Assembly: GCA_902791865.1 (NCBI GenBank)
Contig: CADAXK010000003.1
Span: 124,001 to 188,000 of the forward strand
DNA from: an uncultured Bacteroidia bacterium
Lineage (GTDB): Bacteria; Bacteroidota; Bacteroidia; Bacteroidales; ML635J-15
DNA: 64,000 bases
Reading direction: 5' to 3'
The position numbers were made by a program, and so were the translations under genes. Of this stretch, positions 31,629 through 38,830 are shown in pieces. The number at the start of each line of letters is the position of its first letter. The first letter of the stretch is position 1. Under the pieces are notes generated by a model. It was not told the DNA's origin. It ran no database searches and saw only the letters and a program-made list of their open reading frames with translations.

Positions 31629-32225
31629 ATGGCATACATACTCATCATAATATCGGCAATGCTCGTAAATAACATCGTGCTTGCCCAGTTTCTCGGAATA
31701 TGCCCGTTCCTTGGCGTATCGGGAAAGGTTAAGACGGCTGTAGGAATGGGAAGCGCAGTCCTGTTCGTAATGACTCTTGCAACCATTGTGACATGGCTCG
31801 TGCAGACCTACATCCTCAATCCGTTGGGAATTCAGTTTATGCAGACAGTTGCATTTATCCTCATCATCGCTGCACTCGTACAGATGGTCGAGATTATCCT
31901 CAAGAAGATAAGCCCGTCGCTGTATCAGGCACTCGGTATTTTCCTTCCGCTTATCACCACCAACTGTGCAATTCTTGGTGTTGCAATATTGGTTGGTAAC
32001 GGAACATACAACTCGATGGGACTTGATGCAACTTCGCTTTTGCCGGCAATAGTATTCGCAATAGGTACCGCTTTGGGCTTCATGCTTGCTCTTGTGATTT
32101 TCGCAGGTATCCGCGAACATCTGGCAAAGCTCCCGATTCCAGAAGGCATGAAGGGCGTTCCAGCAGCTCTTGTAGTTGCAGGTATCCTTGCTCTCGCTTT
32201 CATGGGATTCTCAGGATTGGTATAA
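31629..32225 (+). CDS. rnfA: Rnf complex membrane subunit RnfA
   Basis: A 198-residue, six-helix membrane subunit paired with RnfE; together they hold the [2Fe-2S] centre and the ion path. Family blocks are VNNIVLAQFLGICPFLGVS near residues 13-31 and FLPLITTNCAILGVAIL near 108-124, each with a conserved cysteine. It is the last gene of the operon, and a terminator hairpin begins 21 bp after the stop. Confidence 0.96.
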   Translation: MAYILIIISAMLVNNIVLAQFLGICPFLGVSGKVKTAVGMGSAVLFVMTLATIVTWLVQTYILNPLGIQFMQTVAFILIIAALVQMVEIILKKISPSLYQALGIFLPLITTNCAILGVAILVGNGTYNSMGLDATSLLPAIVFAIGTALGFMLALVIFAGIREHLAKLPIPEGMKGVPAALVVAGILALAFMGFSGLV

Positions 32226-32246
32226 AATCCAGATTCTCAGATAGAG

Positions 32247-32282
32247 GACTGCATGGCAATTTTTGCTGTGCAGTCTTTTTTT
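32247..32282 (+). terminator. Rho-independent terminator of the rnf operon
   Basis: GACTGCA (32247-32253) pairs with TGCAGTC (32269-32275) around a loop that holds a second small stem, followed by seven T residues. Confidence 0.88.
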
Positions 32283-32301
32283 GTATGTTCCATTCTAGTA
32301 T

Positions 32302-32611
32302 TGTCCGCTAAAAAAGGGACCGTCATTCCGCAAAATAGAACGAACAGAACAAGGAACGATGCTTGTGAGTTTATTTATGCGGAACTTTCTCATGAGCCAA
32401 AGACGAATAATCTCCTTGAATAATAACACTATAGGAGATTACGGATAGCAGTCTTCACAACGCTCTCCGTTTCGTATCGCGTGTTCCGACTAGCTTCCGT
32501 ACCTTTAGCTCACGCAGCGAAGCAAGTAAATGACGACTTCCTTTACTAATATTGTTGTGTAAACGATTGATAATACTGTGGTTATGTGTATCAATCCGTT
32601 TTTAGCGGACA
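32302..32611. mobile_element. Miniature inverted-repeat element, copy B
   Basis: A 310-bp element with perfect 13-bp terminal inverted repeats TGTCCGCTAAAAA / TTTTTAGCGGACA. CTAGTA occurs just outside both ends (32295-32300 and 32612-32617), a likely 6-bp target duplication. The core (about 32322-32535) is an inverted match to copy A at 4541-4796. Relative to A it has about 45 extra bases between the core and the end nearest tgt. No gene is inside. With the terminator it fills the 414-bp gap between rnfA and tgt. Confidence 0.85.
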
Positions 32612-32627
32612 CTAGTAAAATTTATCT

Positions 32628-32635
32628 TATCTTTG
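32628..32635 (+). promoter_or_regulatory. -7 box of tgt, almost touching the start codon
   Basis: TATCTTTG ends 4 bp before the tgt ATG at 32640, so transcription should begin at or within a base or two of the start codon. The -33 zone falls at the right end of the miniature element, where no TTG is present. Confidence 0.6.
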
Positions 32636-32639
32636 CACC

Positions 32640-33770
32640 ATGAATTTTACGATTTTACATAAGGACGACAAGACCAATGCTCGTCGTGGTGTTATAACAA
32701 CCGACCACGGCGAAATACAGACACCAATATTCATGCCAGTTGGCACATGCGGAACTGTAAAAGGCGTTCATACTTACGAGATTAAGAACGAAATCAATGC
32801 GCAAATAATACTAGGTAACACCTATCATTTGTATTTGCGCCCAGGTATCGAAATCATTAATAAGGCTGGTGGTCTGCACAAGTTCAACGGCTGGGACAGA
32901 CCGATTCTTACTGACAGTGGAGGATTCCAAGTGTTCTCTATGGCCGATTGTCGTAAACTTACAGCGGATGGTGCAATTTTCAGAAGTCATATTGATGGTT
33001 CGAAGCATATTTTTACGCCAGAGCGAGTAGTTGACATTCAGCGTAACATAGGTGCCGACATAATGATGGCTTTCGATGAGTGTACTCCGTATCCATGTGA
33101 GTACAAGTATGCTGCCAAGTCGCTGAAACTTACCAATTCATGGCTGTTGCGAGGCTGGAAACATTTCAACGAGACAGAGGGCTTGTATGGTTACAGGCAG
33201 GCTTTCTTCCCCATTGTGCAGGGTTCTACTTACGAGGATTTGCGCATCGAGTCGGCAAAGTATGTCGCCGACATTGGCGCCGAGGGCAATGCAATTGGCG
33301 GATTGTCGGTTGGCGAGCCAACCCAGCAGATGTACGATATGATTGAAATCGTAAACGAGCATTTGCCTCAGGATAAGCCTCGATACCTTATGGGCGTGGG
33401 AACTCCTGCTAATATACTCGAAGGCATAGCACGTGGAATTGACATGTTCGACTGCGTAATGCCTACTCGCAATGCTCGTAACGGAATGCTTTTCACGATG
33501 GAAGGTACGATGAACATGCGCAACGAAAAGTGGAAAGATGATTTCTCTCTACTTGACGAAAACGGAACGACAATTGTCGATTCTTTCTACTCGAAGGCTT
33601 ATTTGCGTCATTTAGTAATTGCTGGTGAAATGCTTGCGGCGCAAATTGCAAGTATTCATAACCTTGGTTTCTATTTGCATCTTGTTGATCTTGCTCGCGA
33701 GCATATTGCCGATGGAACTTTTGCAGATTGGAAGAAAATGATGATTGAAAAATTGGGAAGGAGACTGTAG
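32640..33770 (+). CDS. tgt: tRNA-guanine (queuine) transglycosylase
   Basis: Swaps guanine 34 for the queuosine precursor in tRNAs with GUN anticodons. The 376-residue TIM-barrel protein has TPIFMPVGTCGTVKG, the substrate loop LTDSGGFQVFS, GGLSVGEP and the nucleophile block DMFDCVMPTRNARNG. The expected zinc motif CxCxxC near residue 310 is absent: the aligned stretch reads LDENGTTIVDSFYSKAYLRH, while the following IHNLGFYLHL keeps the histidine. This may be a lineage trait. The gene heads a run with the permease gene, whose start touches its stop codon. Confidence 0.95.
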   Translation: MNFTILHKDDKTNARRGVITTDHGEIQTPIFMPVGTCGTVKGVHTYEIKNEINAQIILGNTYHLYLRPGIEIINKAGGLHKFNGWDRPILTDSGGFQVFSMADCRKLTADGAIFRSHIDGSKHIFTPERVVDIQRNIGADIMMAFDECTPYPCEYKYAAKSLKLTNSWLLRGWKHFNETEGLYGYRQAFFPIVQGSTYEDLRIESAKYVADIGAEGNAIGGLSVGEPTQQMYDMIEIVNEHLPQDKPRYLMGVGTPANILEGIARGIDMFDCVMPTRNARNGMLFTMEGTMNMRNEKWKDDFSLLDENGTTIVDSFYSKAYLRHLVIAGEMLAAQIASIHNLGFYLHLVDLAREHIADGTFADWKKMMIEKLGRRL

Positions 33771-34853
33771 TTGAGACGTTTTGACTGGTATATTCTTCGC
33801 AAATTTTTGGGCACGTTTACACTTGCTATTTCTTTGATTGTATGCGTAGCCGTGGTTTTTGATGTGTCTGAGAAGATAGATAACTTTATTGATAAAGGTG
33901 CCAGTGTTACCGATATTATTTTCAAGTATTATTTAAATTTTATTCCAAACTTCGCTAATTTGTTTTGTCCTCTTTTTGTTTTCATATCAGTGATATTTTT
34001 CACCTCGAAGATGGCAAGCAAATCGGAGTTTGTGGCTGTTTTTGCCAGTGGAGTAAGCAAGATACGACTGTTGTATCCTTATTTTATTGGTTGTGTGATA
34101 ATAACAGCATTTTCGTTCATACTTGGAAATTTTGTTATTCCCGATTGCAACAAGGAGAAACTTGCATTCGAGGAGAGGTATGTGTCGAAAGGGGGACTAC
34201 GAATGAGTTCTTTCAACTTTCATAGGCAATTGGAGCCGGGAGTGTATTTCTATGTAGAAAGTTTCAATCGCGAACATGGCGTTGGTCTCAGGTTGTCGTT
34301 GGAAAAGTTTGACGGAGTAAACTTGAAGTCGAAGCTCACCGCCGACATGATGCAATGGAATGCTAAAAATCAGACATGGAAAGTAAAAGACTATTGTATA
34401 AGAACGTTCGATAATGGAGTAGAAAACATTGAAGTGGGACCAGAAAAGGATACTGCAATACGTATTACTCCAGATGATTTCTTTAAGAAGTTGACTACTG
34501 TTGAGGCTCTGAATATGAAAGAATTGAGGGCTTATATTGCAGAACAGAAACTATCTGGAACTTCGGCCGTAATTTCAAGTGAAATAGAGCTTTATGGGCG
34601 TATGGCAACACCATTCTCGACTTTCGTGCTTACTCTTATCGGATTTGCTTTGTCGGTAAGAAAGCGAAGAGGTGGTATGGGTGTAAATATTGGTATTGGA
34701 ATGCTTTTGAGTTTTTCGTATATACTGTTTGAGCGGTTTTCGACTACATTTGCCTTGGGCGGGCTTTTAAGTCCTGTTTTAGCAGTCTGGGTTCCAAATA
34801 TAATTTTCGCAATAATAGCTATTGGTGTATTCCTTATAACGGCAAAAAGATGA
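33771..34853 (+). CDS. LptF/LptG-family lipopolysaccharide export permease
   Basis: A 360-residue inner-membrane permease of the YjgP/YjgQ family, which with LptB drives lipopolysaccharide from the inner membrane to the Lpt bridge. Three N-terminal helices (about 12-110), a periplasmic jellyroll domain (about 120-260) and three C-terminal helices (about 270-358) are visible. The RRFDWYILRKFLGTF start and VFFTSKMASKSEFVA loop are typical. The start is a TTG immediately after the tgt stop; no ATG is available before residue 80. LptF and LptG cannot be told apart here. Its end overlaps the next gene by 4 bp. Confidence 0.92.
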   Translation: MRRFDWYILRKFLGTFTLAISLIVCVAVVFDVSEKIDNFIDKGASVTDIIFKYYLNFIPNFANLFCPLFVFISVIFFTSKMASKSEFVAVFASGVSKIRLLYPYFIGCVIITAFSFILGNFVIPDCNKEKLAFEERYVSKGGLRMSSFNFHRQLEPGVYFYVESFNREHGVGLRLSLEKFDGVNLKSKLTADMMQWNAKNQTWKVKDYCIRTFDNGVENIEVGPEKDTAIRITPDDFFKKLTTVEALNMKELRAYIAEQKLSGTSAVISSEIELYGRMATPFSTFVLTLIGFALSVRKRRGGMGVNIGIGMLLSFSYILFERFSTTFALGGLLSPVLAVWVPNIIFAIIAIGVFLITAKR

Positions 34854-35968
34854 TAAGGAAATCATTGCTATTGTTTTGTTTGTTTGTCGCATGCCAGTGC
34901 GTGTATGCTCAGAGGACTCATAGCCTTGAGCTAAAGTTTTATGGCGGTAGTACGATTCCGCATCGTTCGGGCATGGGATCGTTGTTGCATACAACTGCTG
35001 GTGGAGAGTTGAACTATTACTTTTCTACTCGTTCCGATGACTTCTACGATGTGAAATATCGTTACCCACAGCATGGGTTCGGGCTGAATTACAATTATCT
35101 CGGAAGTCCTGATGTTCTTGGTTCGGCAATTTCGGCATATTCATTTATGGACATTGACATGTTCTCAAATGAGCATTTCAGGCTGGGCACGCGGATAAAT
35201 GCTGGGCTTGCCTATCTTACGCAAAGGTACGACCGCATTGAGAATCCCGAAAATATAGCAGTAAGTACGCCAATCTGTTTTTATTTTAGCTTCGGTTTCG
35301 ATTTTGCGTTCAAGCTTCCTGATGGGTTTGAGTTGAAGCTTATGCCAATGTTTATGCATTATTCAAACGGAGCGGTGCGTAAACCTAATCTTGGGCTGAA
35401 CCAGGCAGTTTTGTCGCTTGCTGTGTCGAAGGACATTGCTCAGCGCGAATATACAAAGGAGCGACGCAACTATGTCGAGGGTCTTTCCCCACACGAGGCA
35501 TGGGCGTTTGGTACATGCGTAAGTTCTGATGAGTATTCGGTAGGATACAATGGCAGGGGCGGTGGATTTATATGCAGTACGGTTGCTGCCGGATATAGCT
35601 ATCAGTATGGCAAAATCGGTAAGGTCGGAGCTTCATTGGATATGTTTTACAACGAAAACCTGAAGTACTATTTTGACGAGCGTAACAATGTCTTGGTGCA
35701 GCAATACGAAAAATTCGGCGATGTGGTCAGGCTAGGATTTTGCGTTGGTCATCAATTGGTGTACAGATGGTTCGAGTTGGTTTCGTATGTAGGTATGTAT
35801 GTTTACAACAAGGTGAAGAAGAACGACTGGGTTTATACTCGCATAGGTGGTAGGTATTATGTCACCAACTTTATGTTTGTGAATCTAAGCTTGAAGGCGA
35901 TGGGATTCAAGGCTCATTTCATTGAGTGCGGACTCGGTTTCTCGTGTCGCAAGTGGAAAAAAGATTGA
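34850..35968 (+). CDS. PagL-like lipid A 3-O-deacylase family outer-membrane protein
   Basis: A 372-residue exported protein with a signal peptide (cut near VYAQ) and an outer-membrane beta-barrel pattern. The family motif is HYSNGAVRKPNLGLN (about 166-180), with the PagL histidine and serine in H-x-S. In Pseudomonas PagL the third catalytic residue, glutamate, lies 12 residues after the serine; here that position is asparagine, as I recall for many Bacteroidota relatives, so activity is uncertain. It is co-transcribed (ATGA overlap) with the LPS export permease, which fits a lipid A role. The long C-terminal part adds further strands. Confidence 0.8.
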   Translation: MIRKSLLLFCLFVACQCVYAQRTHSLELKFYGGSTIPHRSGMGSLLHTTAGGELNYYFSTRSDDFYDVKYRYPQHGFGLNYNYLGSPDVLGSAISAYSFMDIDMFSNEHFRLGTRINAGLAYLTQRYDRIENPENIAVSTPICFYFSFGFDFAFKLPDGFELKLMPMFMHYSNGAVRKPNLGLNQAVLSLAVSKDIAQREYTKERRNYVEGLSPHEAWAFGTCVSSDEYSVGYNGRGGGFICSTVAAGYSYQYGKIGKVGASLDMFYNENLKYYFDERNNVLVQQYEKFGDVVRLGFCVGHQLVYRWFELVSYVGMYVYNKVKKNDWVYTRIGGRYYVTNFMFVNLSLKAMGFKAHFIECGLGFSCRKWKKD

Positions 35969-35972
35969 TGCA

Positions 35973-36446
35973 TTAAAACATCGAAATCTTGTCGAATAAT
36001 TCTAGCAGTTGTGCGTAGATCTTTGAGTTGGCAAGGAAATTCTGGTGTTCTGTTAGACTGAAATTTTGTATGACGCGTTCTGCAATATAGCATATTCCGC
36101 CTACTATCAGCGCACCTTTGATACCTCCGAACACAAAGCCAGCCAGTTTGTTCAGCCAGTTTAGGCTTATGGCATCGGCAAACTTGTTCAGCATTTTCGA
36201 CATCACAATAACAAGGAGTATAACTCCGAGGAAAATTACAGTAAAACTGATTATTTCAAGGTATTTAGGATCGAACCAGCCTTTTTCGAGTATCCAGTTC
36301 GACAACCATCCCGAAAAGTTTATGGCGACAAAAAGTCCTGCCAGTATGGCAACAATCCCTGCGGCTTCCTTTATAAGTCCGCATATCAGACCTTTTATTG
36401 CGAAGAACAATATTACTATTATGATTATAATGTCAGCAGCGCACAT
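35973..36446 (-). CDS. CvpA-family membrane protein
   Basis: A 157-residue protein with four predicted membrane helices and the CvpA-family pattern: an N-terminal AADIIIIIVILFFAIKGLICG, then AGIVAILAGLFVAINF, and a third and fourth helix near VIFLGVILLVIVMSKML and GGIKGALIVGGICYIAE. CvpA homologues are linked to envelope and bile stress tolerance, but the mechanism is unclear. ATG at 36446 is preferred to a TTG six bases upstream. It converges on the PagL-like gene with a 4-bp gap. Confidence 0.88.
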   Translation of the reverse strand: MCAADIIIIIVILFFAIKGLICGLIKEAAGIVAILAGLFVAINFSGWLSNWILEKGWFDPKYLEIISFTVIFLGVILLVIVMSKMLNKFADAISLNWLNKLAGFVFGGIKGALIVGGICYIAERVIQNFSLTEHQNFLANSKIYAQLLELFDKISMF

Positions 36447-36551
36447 ATTCAATTTTTTTGCTAAAATACATGGAAATGTGAGACCTAAATCGCAATAGTT
36501 CGGTTATTTCTCAACAAAGGGTTTTTGATAAAGGGGAAAGATGAAAAAAAA

Positions 36552-36742
36552 TATTGAATCCTCATATCTTCAAATCATCAAATTCTCAAATCCTCAAACG
36601 TCGCAGGCATTGAAACCCAGAAACAGCGTAGCGAGAAACCAGAAACGCCGTAGCCATAGAAACGTGAAACGAGAAACGGGCGCCAGCCCATTTAAACGGC
36701 GCAGCCATTGAAACGCCGCAGGCATAGAAACGTCTTCAAATC
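36552..36742. repeat. Degenerate heptamer array 6 with GC-rich hairpins
   Basis: Units TCTTCAAATCATCAAATTC-like at the ends and GAAACG, AGAAACC, TAGAAACG in the middle, interrupted by GGGCGCCAGCCC, GGCGCAGCC and GCCGCAGGC. It fills the gap between cvpA and the second ATPase gene; no gene or terminator hairpin with a T-run is visible. Confidence 0.75.
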
Positions 36743-36750
36743 TTTCATCT

Positions 36751-38199
36751 TCATTTTCCAAATAAATCGTCAATTGTTACAACTCTCTGGAAAATACCGC
36801 TGTACTCGTTGTATGTTAAGCCTTCTGTTGTTACCAGCACATTGTGGACAACCGTTTTCCTCGACAACTTTTCCGACAAGATATTCTGACGATGAACCAA
36901 TTTTGCATAATATGGTTTGTTGACAGTAAATTTCTCGTTATAAAATTTCATTTCGCACATATTCACAACATTGTCCTTACGGTTTATCAGCAGATCGATT
37001 TGTGTGCCATCATTTTCATCGTCACCTTTTACCGCCCAAGCCGATTGCGATGACGAAACGCCAAGTACATCAAGTGCTTTCTTGATTTGATGAAAATGTG
37101 CGAGACAAACTTCCTCGAAAGCGAATCCGCGCCACGAACTCACCGACTGCGAAGCCACGTTGTGCATCCAAAATTCGGGGTCTATTTCCTTTTGCCCTTT
37201 TACAAACTTCATGTAAAATAAGCAGAAAGGGTCGGTCAACTTGTAGTGTTCTTCGCGCTTGCTCTTACCAAACGGAACATACGACTGAATAAAATCGCTG
37301 GCTACTAAGGCTTTTAACAATTTGGTAGATGCTCCGCAATCATCTAGCCCTATTTTGGAGAGAATCTCTTTTCGCGTATAGCCACAACGCCTGTTTCCCA
37401 GCAATTGCACAATACTTTTCATTTGTTCGGGCTTTGCAAACACCGATGCAAACAGACGGTCGTATTCGTAATGCAATTTTGCTCCTTTTGCAAAGAAAAG
37501 CCTGTCGATATTCTGTGCGAGGCTCATGCCTTTCCTCATATATCCTAGATAATATGGAATGCCGCCAGTAATCATATAGGCTTGGACTATGTCATAGCGA
37601 GACATTATTATGCCCTTGCCCAACAGAAATGCTTCGCATTCCGCGAGAGTGAACGGTTCGAGTTTTACCTCGTAAGTAGTCCTTCCGTACAATCCGCCAT
37701 GGTTGTTTACCAAATTGTCAAGCATCCACGAATTTGCCGAACCGCATACCACAAGCATCATATTGTCCCTATGGCATCCCCAGCCGTTCCAAAAGGCTTC
37801 CAAGGCAGTAATGAAACCAGACCGAGGCGTGTCCATCCAAGGAAGTTCGTCAAGGAAAACCACCTGCCTCAATCCATTATCCAGCGACTGAAGGTGCATT
37901 TCGAGCATAAAGAACGCCTCGAGCCACGATGTCGGGCACTTGCTCTTTTTCATTCCGTGCTTCAGCAATGACAAATAAAAATACTTCAATTGCTCTTTCA
38001 ATCCGTTTTTCTTATTTTGCTCATCCACAGGCGACAATCCCGAATGGCGGAATGTTATTTTACCTTTCAAAGCTTCATCCACAAGGAATGTTTTTCCAAC
38101 GCGACGACGACCATAGACAGCGACAAACTCTGCTCTGCCATTATGGTACAAGTCTAGTAATTCTTCTGTTTCTGCTTCTCTACCAACAATATAACCCAT
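36751..38199 (-). CDS. AAA ATPase with C-terminal PD-(D/E)XK (DUF234-type) domain
   Basis: A 482-residue archaeal-type ATPase. Order of features: YIVGREAETEEL, Walker A GRRRVGKTFLV (30-40), Walker B VVFLDELPWM near 120, LVVCGSANSWM sensor and LEPFTLAECEAFL lid, all typical of the STAND/AAA group. A winged helix follows (YTRKEILSKIGLDDCGASTK). The C-terminal 110 residues form a PD-(D/E)XK nuclease fold: FEEVCLAH, then TQIDLLI and CEMKF with D...E-x-K intact. Such proteins are frequent in anaerobe genomes and their role is unknown. ATG at 38199 was chosen, since the upstream TTG lies in the promoter box. Confidence 0.9.
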   Translation of the reverse strand: MGYIVGREAETEELLDLYHNGRAEFVAVYGRRRVGKTFLVDEALKGKITFRHSGLSPVDEQNKKNGLKEQLKYFYLSLLKHGMKKSKCPTSWLEAFFMLEMHLQSLDNGLRQVVFLDELPWMDTPRSGFITALEAFWNGWGCHRDNMMLVVCGSANSWMLDNLVNNHGGLYGRTTYEVKLEPFTLAECEAFLLGKGIIMSRYDIVQAYMITGGIPYYLGYMRKGMSLAQNIDRLFFAKGAKLHYEYDRLFASVFAKPEQMKSIVQLLGNRRCGYTRKEILSKIGLDDCGASTKLLKALVASDFIQSYVPFGKSKREEHYKLTDPFCLFYMKFVKGQKEIDPEFWMHNVASQSVSSWRGFAFEEVCLAHFHQIKKALDVLGVSSSQSAWAVKGDDENDGTQIDLLINRKDNVVNMCEMKFYNEKFTVNKPYYAKLVHRQNILSEKLSRKTVVHNVLVTTEGLTYNEYSGIFQRVVTIDDLFGK

Positions 38200-38208
38200 A
38201 AAACATTG

Positions 38209-38258
38209 TTTTATTTTTCTGCAAAGATACAAAATATATCATTCGCAGAAAAATAAAA
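38209..38258. promoter_or_regulatory. Inverted repeat around the ATPase promoter, copy 1
   Basis: TTTTATTTTTCTGC (38209-38222) and its exact reverse complement GCAGAAAAATAAAA (38245-38258) are separated by 22 bp that hold the -7 box. A likely operator controlling the downstream ATPase gene. Confidence 0.8.
38222..38229 (-). promoter_or_regulatory. -7 box of the second ATPase gene
   Basis: Minus-strand TATCTTTG, 22 bp before the ATG at 38199, located between the arms of the inverted repeat. The -33 zone falls in the right arm (TTCTG rather than TTG). Confidence 0.65.
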
Positions 38259-38313
38259 TGCATAAATATTATTTAATATACTTATTTCCAAAACATTATC
38301 TCTAAAAGCATTA

Positions 38314-38363
38314 TTTTATTTTTCTGCAAAGGCTCAAAACATCATGCTCCCAGAAAAATAAAA
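38314..38363. promoter_or_regulatory. Inverted repeat, copy 2
   Basis: TTTTATTTTTCTG (38314-38326) and CAGAAAAATAAAA (38351-38363) repeat the same arms with the same spacing, 105 bp upstream of copy 1. The internal sequence differs and lacks a good -7 box, so the arms are the conserved part. Confidence 0.8.
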
Positions 38364-38400
38364 CGCATTCTCATAGCAGTACAATCGCGTCACGGCGCGA

Positions 38401-38486
38401 TTCAACAAAAATCAAATCTTCAAATCCCTCAAATCATCAAATTAAAAATCGTAAATCGTAAATCGTAATTCTAAAATCGTAAATAA
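38401..38486. repeat. Degenerate heptamer array 7
   Basis: ATCTTCAAATCCCTCAAATC-type units followed by three to four AATCGTA units. It lies directly upstream of the promoter box at 38491. Confidence 0.65.
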
Positions 38487-38490
38487 TTCT

Positions 38491-38498
38491 TATCTTTG
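38491..38498 (+). promoter_or_regulatory. -7 box upstream of the long hairpin
   Basis: TATCTTTG with no good -33 element. Transcription would start near 38503-38505 and run through the hairpin at 38607-38719 toward the membrane-protein gene at 38831. Confidence 0.55.
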
Positions 38499-38606
38499 CC
38501 CTGTAAATTTTAACCGAATGTATTAACTATTAAAAACATTTGCCAATGAAATAGAAACTGATATTTGATTGATAATTAAAATATAAAGGCGTTTTTGCTT
38601 TACGAT

Positions 38607-38719
38607 TCTGATGGAAAACTCGCAATTTTTCAAATGTCGCAAATTGAAGGCAAGAAACGCTCACGAGTTATCGTGGGCTTTCTTATTTGCGACATAGGTA
38701 TGCGAGACCTTCCATCAGA
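38607..38719 (+). other. Long interrupted hairpin, possible structured RNA
   Basis: Five nested stems pair across 113 bp: TCTGATGGAA/TTCCATCAGA (10 bp), CTCGCA/TGCGAG (6), ATGTCGCAAAT/ATTTGCGACAT (11), AAGAAA/TTTCTT (6) and GCTCACGA/TCGTGGGC (8, one G-U pair in the plus-strand RNA), closed by a GTTA tetraloop. Internal loops are asymmetric (9/5 and 7/0 bases). That is 41 base pairs in total. A 28-codon frame beginning at the ATG at 38611 lies inside but is probably incidental. It could be a stable non-coding RNA or a leader of the downstream gene; no known family is claimed. Confidence 0.6.
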
Positions 38720-38830
38720 TAAAAAGTTCACGATAAATTTTTATGTCCTGAACTCCCGATTTGCAAAGAGCCTTATGAAACAAAAAGCAGTATTACTGAA
38801 TTAGAGAATCGTAAATCGTTAATTAGAATA

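Noticed and set aside
32226..32639. Possible preQ1 riboswitch before tgt
   Set aside because: The predicted transcript starts at the start codon, and the upstream DNA is accounted for by the rnf terminator and the miniature element.
38595..38804. Open frame of about 70 codons across the long hairpin
   Set aside because: It starts with a TTG, and most of its sequence is set by the two arms of the hairpin; the pairing explains the sequence better than coding does.
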